From NCBI GenBank assembly GCA_001953115.1, contig LSSL01003199.1:1-35693 (forward strand): a stretch of DNA of 35,693 nucleotides. The letters run 5' to 3'. Source of the DNA: Smittium mucronatum (taxonomy: Eukaryota > Kickxellomycota > Harpellomycetes > Harpellales > Legeriomycetaceae). Each line of letters opens with the position of its first letter. The first letter of the stretch is position 1. Below are positions 10,734-19,667 of this stretch, one piece after another. Made by a program: the position numbers and the translations under genes. A model generated the notes under the pieces. That model ran no database searches, was not told where the DNA came from, and saw nothing but the letters and a program-made list of their open reading frames with translations.

Positions 10734-13041
10734 GCTATTTTGATTAGTAATTTTTTTTATGATAAATTCTGATGAGAATTTTTTATATGAGCTTTATTAA
10801 TGATATTATAAGCTAAAAAAATTTCATACCCAAAAAATCTTTATTGAATATTAAGATGTAAATATATTAGTCAATGAATATTTAGAGCCTAGTTTATTAA
10901 TTCAAAAAAATTTTAATTTCTCAATAAATTTTTTTTTGGGATTTTCGAAATGTTAAAAAATAGATAATTTTTCGTTTATTTTGATAACTGAAGAAATCAT
11001 AGTGGCCAATTTGAAAAAAAAAGTATAAAGATCAAATCAGTTTTTTATAAATGAAATAAAAGACTATGAAAATTTCCTCCAAAAAACGTGTGGGGCAGGT
11101 AATATGGAAAAAAAAATATTATCTATCCATCGTTATGTCTTTATTTCTGCTAATTATCATCCATGTTTCCTCTCAAAAAATATTAATTATAATAGTATTG
11201 CAGGGTATTTTTTTTCATCTGAATTTATTGAAAACCAAAATAAGGTTTTTATAATTTATAAAATACTAAATTTAATTATGCTTCGATGTTATAAAACACA
11301 ATTTAATATGCGCATTTGTTATTTATACTGCCCAAAGCTTGTAAATATAACTCTATTAATCATTAAAAGCTTCAAAAATGAAGGAAATTATAAATGAAAA
11401 CAAAAAAATAATAAATTTATTTTATCTTTATTTAAGGGATATAGGTTTAAAAAATGATAAATTTACCTTAAAATCCCATTTTTAGATTTAAAATTTATCC
11501 AATTATATATTTTGAATTGATTCGTAATTTTTTCCAGATCACTTCATATTAAAAATTACTAAATGAATCTATCATTAATGAAGGCTTTTTAGCCTTTTAT
11601 TTTTATTTTTAATCAATTATAAATTCTAAATCCATAGATATTTTAGCTTGAGGATACTAACAGATTTTCTCTCCAATATATTTGAACAATAACAAAACGC
11701 AATAAAGATTTTAATACTCAAATTTTCATACGTTTTATTACCGAAAATTTTAATTGCGTAAAATCTTAATAAAAATTTAAATTTAAATCATTTCTGTTGT
11801 TGCTCAAATTATATTCTGTGTTTTCCCAAATATTTTTTATTGGTTTCCCTATCTTCTTATTTCACATGTTGCACAAAATTCTGTCAAGAAATCTCTAGAG
11901 CATATCGAAAATTAAAAAATCTCTTGAAGGATTTAAAAAAATTCTGGAAAAAAATGCACTAAAATTACCAAAATTACCCCCGTAAAAAATTTTCCCTATG
12001 ATATTCAGTGAAAAAAAGCAAGGTCTTATTTTTTCCAGATCATCGAATCAATTTACTGAAAACCAAGTAAAAGCTCCAAAATAATAAAAACGTGGATGTA
12101 GGTCAGTCTTTAGATAAATTATATCAATTATAATATAGAGATTGTTTTGCAAGATATTTTTTTGACAAATAGAAGAGTATAGGGTAATGGCTGAGGGATT
12201 TTCATAGCTAATTAAACCATAGACGCACAATTGATCCCAGTAATTCCAGTGTGTAATTTCTGGATTTAGATATCAGAGAAAATAGTATGTTATAGGTGAA
12301 AAAATCTAATGAAGCATTTAAATATAATAGGGTCATCACCGGAATATATACTATTTAGGTCAAAATGAGTGCCTATATTTCAAATGTTTTCAAAAATAGA
12401 AAAATGATAGGAAAAAGTAATGAAACCCCATATAAAACATTAAACTGCACTTATTTTGGAAAAAAACAACTAAAAGGAAAATTTCGATTTTAATTGAGTT
12501 ACAGAAATATTTCGAAATACGGGAGAGTTTATCAATATAAGGCATTTTTATCTAAAAAAATCGAAATGGTTAAATAAACCCATAAAAAAACAGAATTTTA
12601 TTTTTATAAATATACGCAATTTTCGTATCAATATCGTTCAAAATCTTCAAATTAAAAATTTAAAGCCTATAATTTTAAATTTGAGATTTAATTAGGTTTT
12701 TTTTAAAGAGAACTTGAGCTCAAACCAAATAAAACTCACCTAATCGAGGTAGAGCTCAGATTATTCGATTTTAAAATAATTTTAGCACAGAAAAGTCCAT
12801 TTTTAGCTGCTATTAGTTAATAAGCCATTTGATGCGCTTTAGTTTGTGATAAAAAGACTGTATATTTTACCAATAAATATATATGATCCATGTTATAAGT
12901 TTTAAATCAAATTTTATATGCCAATTAAATAAAGAAACTCAAAATTTTAATACATTTATTCAAAATTAGAGTTAGATCTAATAAATAAAAATGTAAGATA
13001 CTAATAAGGATAAACTGTTAATATAGAAAATTATATATTTC

Positions 13042-13097
13042 AAATCCCTAAATCCCTAAATCCCTAAATCTCTAAATCTCTAAATCTCTAAATTCCT
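13042..13097. repeat. 8-bp tandem repeat, 7 copies (telomere-like CCCTAAAT)
   Basis: Units at 13042, 13050 and 13058 are AAATCCCT. Units at 13066, 13074 and 13082 are AAATCTCT, and the unit at 13090 is AAATTCCT. Written as CCCTAAAT/ATTTAGGG it resembles telomeric repeats (CCCTAA, CCCTAAA) with extra bases. The block change from CCC to CTC suggests two rounds of expansion. It lies just past the 3' end of the decayed transposase. Confidence 0.92.
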
Positions 13098-13109
13098 TAA
13101 TGACTTTTT

Positions 13110-14110
13110 ATTAAAATTAAAATTAAAATCGGTCAATCAGACGCAAATATCATTTATGTATTGGTGAAGATCCAAATATTTTCCTAAATTGTTTCTAGCT
13201 GCTCTCCATTATTGCCTTAGACAGCCGTAATAATTCTCACGGAGCGTTCTAAATGAGGTCAATTTATCATTATTGCAGTAGTCAAATAGGCTTAATTCAG
13301 GCCCTTTTTAGTAATTATATCGGGAATGTATCATTATATACCAATATATCCAAAATCAGAAATGATGGACCAGAAGTGAAGCTGTACTGGAAGTAGAGAG
13401 CGTGGATCTTTTTGAAGAAACTTCTGATATACCTCCAACACATCTAAAAATATACCAAGCTCGTGTTTATATCCATAGTTAATTGGACTAATAATTGACA
13501 CTCTTCCGTCAGAAAAGTTTCAGTATTCTCGTTTTACACGATATCTTTTGTTTTTACCAGAATAAAATAATTTTGAATCTCTAAAGTTCCCAGAAAATCT
13601 GGGAGCTTCTTGTATGAAGGCGTCAATTATCAGCGCAGCTTCGGTGTAATGGCTAAATGAGATTCTTTGTAATAATTGAGCATTTTTTTTACAACTACCA
13701 GAAAAATAACCTTAATTTTTTTTTTGAGTATAATTTGCCATTATTTCTATTAATCTTTGGGAAGAGGTAGGGTTCATTCCAAAGCTCAATCCGATGGCAG
13801 AAAAATGTGTATACTGCTTCAAAAAACATAGAAAAAAAAGTGAGCTATCCTTTCGAGACATCTTTGGTTTTTTTCCTTTTAAGCTTCTCATGTCTGCAAG
13901 ATCATCGCTTAGACATGAGAATAAAAAGCAAAATTATTGAAAATTAAAATTAGTTAAAGTAATAAAGTTCTGTTCTGATAAATTTTCAAAATATGTATCC
14001 ATCCTTTGAGAATAATGCTCTATATAAATCTCTGCTGGCGTATTTAATTGGAGATAAGAATAATTAGCCTCTGCTTGCCTTAAAAAGTTTTAGGATCTTA
14101 AATCCGACAT
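13110..14110 (-). pseudogene. Decayed DDE transposase (Harbinger/IS5-like, DDE_Tnp_4 type)
   Basis: From an ATG at 14110-14108 one frame can be followed for 258 codons to 13336, broken only by stops at 14092, 13936, 13714, 13522 and 13336 (first bases). It reads through LKGKKPKMSRKDSSLFFLCF and FGMNPTSSQRLIEIM, matching the N-terminal helix-turn-helix of this class. Next come LIIDAFIQEAPR (catalytic D, codon 163), DSKLFYSGKNKRYRVKRE (the YSGK-K-Y motif) and KHELGIFLDVLEV, where the second acid is E217 rather than the usual D. After a frameshift it continues as FRTLRENYYGCLRQ, carrying the final catalytic E, then stop, WRAARNN and YLDLHQYINDICV. Total length (about 330 codons) fits the family. 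It is non-functional. Terminal inverted repeats are not evident by eye. Class is secure; superfamily assignment is from motif memory. Confidence 0.85.
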
Positions 14111-14573
14111 TTTTTTGAATAAATAAACAATGATTTTTTGTTTTATCTCTCTTTTTTTTATAAAAAAAATAGCACAACCGATATGTATGTACATGCGTAT
14201 TTATCCAAAAATTTGGATAAAATTTCGTGAATGAGGTCCATAAAAATCATTTCGATAAATTAACCTAATAAAGCATTAAAAAAGAGTGTTTTTAAATTTC
14301 ATTTATGTCGAATATTTTTTTAAAGGTTGAATTTAATCATTAAGAAAGCGAATTTTCCAACTAAATTATATAAAAAAAAGAAAAAACCTCGCTATATCGA
14401 TAAAATTTCCAGAATTTAAATATATGCTTGCATGTCAATTAAACTAGGATTCCCAATTTTTAAGCATTTTTTACAAGCCAAGCCAAGCCAAACCTAAAAA
14501 TATAATATTTTTTTCTCTTTTAATCAAATGGAGATTTTTATTCCCTTTTTCAAAAAATTCTAAAAAGCTACAA
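14111..14573. other. Spacer upstream of the transposase relic
   Basis: AT-rich sequence without a recognisable gene; contains the AAGCC mini-repeat at 14475-14494. Any 5' end of the transposon should lie here, but no terminal repeat is obvious. Confidence 0.5.
14475..14494. repeat. AAGCC pentanucleotide repeat, about 4 copies
   Basis: Three exact AAGCC units followed by AAACC. Confidence 0.85.
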
Positions 14574-15070
14574 TTATTTCAACTTATTTGGATTATAAAT
14601 CAAATTTATGCGATTTTTATATTTGAATAGATCTATTGCTTGATCGCCTAATGATGGGATAGTCTCTATTGGACTTCCACCAATCCCAAAAAATCTTTGA
14701 AATATATCACTACGGCACGCTGGTTTTCTCCAAGGTTCTTTGAAATTTTTCTATATGATTTTTTTAGTAAATAATTTATTGAGAAATTGTTTCGCTATTT
14801 CATGGCATCTGACTGATAACAATATTGCTCACCAATTTTTCCTATCCTGAATATCCTGCTAATATTTTTTTGTTTTTTTTGCCCCCAAAAAAGACAGGTA
14901 TCATATCTATCCTTTCCCCCCCCACTTTAAGTTCACAGGCCATAAAATAATCAAATTTTCCCCAGTTATATTAATATTTTGATTTTCAAAAGTACTCTTA
15001 CAAAAATTTGGGGTTTGGACACTTTCAAGTGATATATCGAAATTTGAATGGAGATATTGTATCCACTTTT
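14574..15070 (-). pseudogene. Unidentified coding-like relic
   Basis: Read on the minus strand from about 15070, a frame gives WIQYLHSNFDISLES, then TFENQNINITGENLIILWPV. After a one-frame shift near a G8 run (14916-14923 on plus, as C) it gives GGERIDMIPVFFGG and KKILAGYSG, then a stop. A second shift leads to NFKEPWRKPACRSDIFQRFF, GIGGSPIETIPSLGDQAIDL and a stop at 14574. The amino-acid mix and the G/C content of these stretches look protein-derived, unlike translations of the AT deserts. I do not recognise the family. It may belong to another mobile element or to a lost gene; frames and edges are approximate. Confidence 0.4.
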
Positions 15071-17035
15071 AATTACAAAAGCATTAAAACCAATTTTAAA
15101 ATTTCCTATTAAATATTCTACTAAATTGGCAAAACCATCTTTTGCTGCAAGATTATGGGGCTACCAGAATCTCTGTCTAGTTTCAAGTTAAAGAGATCCA
15201 TTTCAATTTTTTTTTCATGACTTTTGAATGTTGGTTGCTCAAAAACCTAAAACCGAAACCTATTACTCTTTTTAGTAAACAAATACAACCAATAAAAGTG
15301 CAATGTCACCATTTTTCTAAATTAAGGCAGTTTTGAATACATTTTTGAGACATTTTCCACCGTTTTTATTTCCTTAAAGTGGTTTGATGAACTACTTAAT
15401 ACCATTTTATCCAATCGAGGTCTTTGAAAAAGTGATTGTATGGCTCAGCAGTATTTAGATACAAAACTGAGCAGGCTAAATCGTGAAGATCTTCAATGCC
15501 ATTATTTTTTTTTACTGGGGACATACAGGGAAATTATTCTTTATAATTTTTTTTTCAGATTTGAGCTCAGAACATTCGTAAACAAATCAATAACTCGAGT
15601 ATTAAAAAATGTAGTATCGAATATATACTTTTTGAAAAAAAGGTAATACTTAGATTTTATGACCTTAATGTTTTTAAAGGGGATTTAGAAGTTAAAAATC
15701 CTTCGTTTTAATAGGTAATTCCCTAAACTTAAACTATATTATTTTGAAATAAGCTCTCCCAGATTAAAAGTAAATTTGATCCTTTAATATTTCTCGCATG
15801 AATGATAATCCTTAAGCTACTGCAAAATCTATAGTCTTCATTTTTCACTGCTTATCTCTTTCATTTCCATGTGAGCGAAGTACTCAGATTTACCTGAATT
15901 TATTGAAATCCAATTTCCAGTTTCAAATATTTAACCGATATTACGTTGATTTATCAAAGATGGAACCGAAGCAGCATAAATATTGGCCATTAAAATGCCA
16001 CGAAATTGCCCACCAACGATGAGGGAGTTAGTACACACGCCTTATTTATCTAAAACGAAGATGGGTTAACGAATAAGTTTTTACCAATTTATGCTGAGGT
16101 TTAAATTAAAAAAGATTTGTGGAGCTTTTCATAGTAGAAAGATATCATTACTCTGGAACATATCCCTTTGAGAAAAACACAATCAGAAAAAAGCAAATTT
16201 AAAGCCAATAATCTCAAATAGTATATTGGTAAAGCAATGCGAATTTTCTACATGAATGGATTGAAAGCCAGCAAAGCATAAAGCATAATTTGATGCAACT
16301 GGCAGGTGTAAATACGTTTTAACGATTTTATTGCTCAAAATCTTAACTCAAGCCGAGTATAAAATGTTATGTAGCCAATTAGAAATTACCAGCACAATTA
16401 ACTGCGCCTCATTAGTAAATGAAATAGCACATCCAGTAATATCCAGAGTGGCTATGGGGTGCATATAGAAGACAATAGAAGGGCAAACAAAAGATGAGTT
16501 TGAGGGATTTGGAGATTTCTGGGCAAATGGATGAGGAAACAAGATGCTTGGAGGATTATCTATTGGGCCCAATAGTGCATTATATTCGAGCTGCATTAGA
16601 AGCTGTAGCCAACAAATGAGTAATTCCGTGACGCAGAAAAAAACAACAAATGAGCATTTTCCAAGTATGCTACAGTAGGCTCGAAAGGCGGGGACAGGTT
16701 ATTCATCTAAACGCCTGAAAGAGCTTTCCATTGTTTGGTCAGCGGGTTCACAAAATTCCTCTTTCGTTTGCTATAAAGGGAAATTTTATAAATGGCATAG
16801 CTGTGTTAGGTATCAAACGTCATTTCAGCTGCAGAATATATTTGCTAGCCTCTAGCTAATTGGGTCTGAGATGTGAAGCCATCTAAAATAGGTACTATAA
16901 TAAATCAGCAAAATCAACCAGTTGATCATCTTGATCTTTTAGAAGGTTTTCGATCGGAGATTTCCAAGAAAAAAGGTTTCTAATTGTTAAAAAAATAAGA
17001 TTCCAGTAATATTATAATATTTATTGTGGTATAAT
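15071..17035. other. Relic-rich spacer upstream of the acetyl-CoA transporter
   Basis: Less AT-rich than the deserts, particularly 15900-16860, and with coding-like fragments on both strands. Minus 16041-15931 reads SLIVGGQFRGILMANIYAAS, faintly like the C-terminal end of a trypsin-type (S1) protease. Minus 16596-16348 is open for 82 codons, while the plus strand of the same bases also reads as coding-like with two stops. Plus 16679-16855 is open for about 58 codons and contains SFVCYKGKFYKWHSC, loosely like a small cysteine-containing binding module. None is intact or securely named. The promoter of the transporter should lie in the last few hundred bases. Confidence 0.4.
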
Positions 17036-19338
17036 ATGGACAAGCATGCCAAAAATAGCATACTTGACGAAAAATTAGAATTCGGCTCAGGCTCCTTTGA
17101 ATCCCCACATAACAGCCCATTTCTTCCAACTAACAGAAACTCCAATTTCATTTCTCCCAACATCCTTCTTAGCAATATCCCTGATTCTACGATAATAACA
17201 ATATCTCCATCTCAAGATCGACTTTTACCTGATTCTCAAATGTCAGAAAATCTTTCTGTAGAGTCATCAACCGGTTTCTCTGACAACTCAAAAAGAGTCC
17301 GTAGTACTAGTGTATCAAGACAAACCCTATCAAAAAAATCGTCCAATACTCTATCTGAAAAACCAAAAAATACATCAAGACTCGACTCTGATCAGCATCA
17401 CGATGGAAAGGACTCGCACTCTCAACTACCTTCTACCAAACAGCCTCCTTCCGACTTTTGGAATATCGTTTTGCTGATATCCTTATGTAACGTTTCCATT
17501 TTCTATCCCATCTTTATATTTCCTAATTTGCAATTTTTTTCTCTTGCATCTCTTACTGTAGATTGGCTTCAAGGTGTTCCTTTAGGCTTGAGTAGTGGGT
17601 CCATACCCTTCCTACTCAAAGAGAAGATGTCTTTTAGTCAACTAGGTCTTTTTTCTCTAGCGAGTTACCCTTACTCCTTAAAGCTTTTCTGGTCACCTAT
17701 TGTCGACTCAATCTTTTCCAACCGCTTCGGTCGTCGTAAATCCTGGATAGTCCCTGTTCAATTTGCTATAGCTGCAATTTTTTGGTTTTTTGGCTCACAC
17801 GTCGATGAACTTATCAAAAATGTAAAGTTTTATTCTATAGGTTCTTTAATTCCAGTTTCCAATTACTCTTTTATACCTTTTTTTTTATTGATTTTATTTA
17901 AACATAGCCTGGTCCAAACATCACCACGATTTCACTCATCTTCTTTATCATTGTCCTTTTGAGCGCAACTCAAGATATTGCCGTCGATGGTAAAAAAAAA
18001 TTAATTTGTTAAAATTCGATTTTATCTTATGAAATTGAGTGACTTTAACTCATTATATTTTTTTACTTCAATATAGGTTGGGCGTTAACTCTCCTTTCAA
18101 AAGAAAACCTAGCTTATGCGTCAACTTGCCAAACTATTGGATTGAATTGCGGCTACTTTATGTCTTTTACTGTATTTCTTGCTTTCAATACCGTCGACTT
18201 TTCGAACAAATATTTCCGCTCTGTTCCTAAGGATTATGGTCTCATTCAGTTGGGTCAATACATGCGTTGGTGGGCTGTATTATACACCATTGTTACTCTA
18301 TATTTGGTTTTAAGAGTCAAAGAGGTTAGTTAATTTTATTCTGTTTATTTTTAAATTTTGCCTTATTTGTAAATTTATGTTGTTTTTTTATAATGGATAA
18401 TTATTCTACTAATTTGCGACTATTCATATTTTTTTTTTTTAGAAAAAGTTTTATGATAATATCGGTATCGTTTCAACATATAAGACTATATATCAAATTT
18501 GTCGGTTGCCTGGTAATTTTATTATCACAATTAATTTATACAATTTTTTATTACAATATTTAATTTCTTTTATCTAAAAAAATTGTATTTAGATATGGTC
18601 AAATTAATCATTGTTTTGATGTTCGCCAAATTCGGGTTTGTACCAAATGATTCTGCTATGCAATTGAAACTTTTGGAAAAAGGGTTCAAAAAGGAAGATA
18701 TGGCCCTGGCCATTCTTATCGACTTTCCGATTCAGATAACGTTTGGATATTACGCCGCTCGATGGAGTCAAACAAGTACCCCTATGAAACCATGGCGGAT
18801 AGCTTACATTTCCAGAATATTTTTTTGTTTCGTCGGTATGTTGGCCGTCTACTTTTATCCCTCGTCAGGTAGCTCCGGTGAAGGAAACTACTTTTACTTC
18901 ATTTTATTGGTCAGAATTTCCAATTCCATGGCCAGCACTGTAATGTTTGTTGGCCTAAGTGCCTTCATCACCCGCATTTCAGATCCTATTATCGGTGGTA
19001 CTTACATGACTCTCCTCAATACGCTAAGCAATTTCGGCGGCACGTGGCCCGTCTACTTTGTCCTCGAATCAGTTGATTATTTCAGTAAGGCTACATGTTC
19101 CGTTCCCCAAATCACAGACGCTGGCAAAGTTTTCTTTTCCTGCATTTCCGAATCTGGGAAAGAAATGTGCGCTGATCTTGGTGGAAAGTGTATCGTTCAG
19201 TACGATGGTTTCTATATCATCTCAGTGATATGTCTCTTCTTTTCAATCCTTAACTTCACCTTTTTCTCAAAGCCCACCATTTCCAGACTGGAAAGTTTGC
19301 CTCTGAAAGCTTGGAGAATTGCAACTAATATCCATTAA
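17036..19338 (+). CDS. SLC33A1: Acetyl-CoA transporter, SLC33A1/AT-1 family (6 exons)
   Basis: Multi-pass membrane protein of the major-facilitator class that brings acetyl-CoA into the ER lumen (yeast relative YBR220C). Exons: 17036-17486, 17562-17821, 17908-17989, 18077-18324, 18443-18512, 18593-19338; joined they give 618 aa plus TAA. Introns are 75, 86, 87, 118 and 80 nt, all GT...AG. The ATG is the first after an in-frame TAA at 17015. Residues 1-140 are a Ser/Asn-rich hydrophilic tail, longer than in animals. Family signatures: WLQGVPLGL (152-160), FGRRKSW (206-212), QDIAVDGWAL (259-268, split by intron 3), NLAYASTCQTIGLNCGY, and DPIIGGTYMTLLNT (501-514). Exon joins are inferred from continuity with the family; the first intron is in frame and lacks stops, so its removal rests on LISL-YWLQG matching the conserved LLYLLQG. 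Assignment is very strong. Confidence 0.94.
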
Positions 19339-19514
19339 GTCTTCTCCTTCACGTATTTCATAATTTTAATTTATTCCTCACCAATTTCACTTTCTTACTA
19401 AAACACATTTTCAGAACCTTAAATATAGATCACCTTATTGACTCTTTTTAAAACCCTGATTTGAATATTTATGTTTTCATTTAAGTTTATTTATTAAAGT
19501 TACAAATTTCACCT

Positions 19515-19520
19515 AATAAA
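19515..19520 (+). terminator. Poly(A) signal AATAAA of the acetyl-CoA transporter
   Basis: Exact AATAAA 177 bp after the stop at 19338. Other A/T-rich variants are nearby, so usage is inferred. Confidence 0.5.
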
Positions 19521-19540
19521 ATTTTGAAAATAACTAGAAT

Positions 19541-19546
19541 TTTATT
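19541..19546 (-). terminator. Poly(A) signal AATAAA of MON1
   Basis: TTTATT on plus reads AATAAA on minus, about 122 bp past the MON1 stop. It faces the plus-strand signal only 20 bp away, so the two mature 3' ends probably overlap. Confidence 0.5.
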
Positions 19547-19667
19547 ACATTGAAAAAAAATAATATCAAAAATGTATATAAAATGTATATAAAAAGGAAT
19601 TTCTTCTTTTTTTAGGGATTAGTTATCACATTCTTTTTTTTTTTTTAAAAAAAAAGGAGCCCCAAAT

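Larger units (their letters stand above)
6062..13041. other. AT desert 1 (about 7 kb without a gene)
   Basis: Nearly all A/T, with long A and T runs, TA microsatellites and few G or C. Open frames exist (for example 9606-9803 and 11104-11397), but their translations are hydrophobic or Lys/Asn/Ile-rich with no domain, as expected from composition alone. The one clear departure is a GC-richer island near 10676-10735. I see no coding relic I could name. Confidence 0.6.
19339..19667. other. Convergent intergenic region with overlapping 3' ends
   Basis: 329 bp between the stops of two facing genes. It holds a poly(A) signal for each strand and, next to the MON1 stop, a T13-A9 block (19634-19655) that is a near-perfect AT palindrome. 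No gene is seen. Confidence 0.7.

Noticed and set aside
11066..11397. Two overlapping open frames (62 and 97 codons) in AT desert 1
   Set aside because: Both are hydrophobic or K/N/I-rich, overlap each other, have no domain and no flanking gene signals; composition explains them.
13042..13097. CRISPR-like or true telomere interpretation of the 8-bp array
   Set aside because: No spacers, so not CRISPR; only seven units with internal variants and unique DNA on both sides, so not a chromosome end.
15440..15646. 68-codon plus-strand frame starting MAQQYLDTKLSRLNRED
   Set aside because: The first 20 residues look protein-like but the rest is T-run translation; no family match, so at most a scrap.
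17822..17962. C-terminal end of the transporter exon frame (VKFYSIGSLIP onward) as real protein
   Set aside because: It runs through intron 2 (17822-17907) and then the wrong frame; splicing at 17908 restores the conserved QDIAVDG segment.
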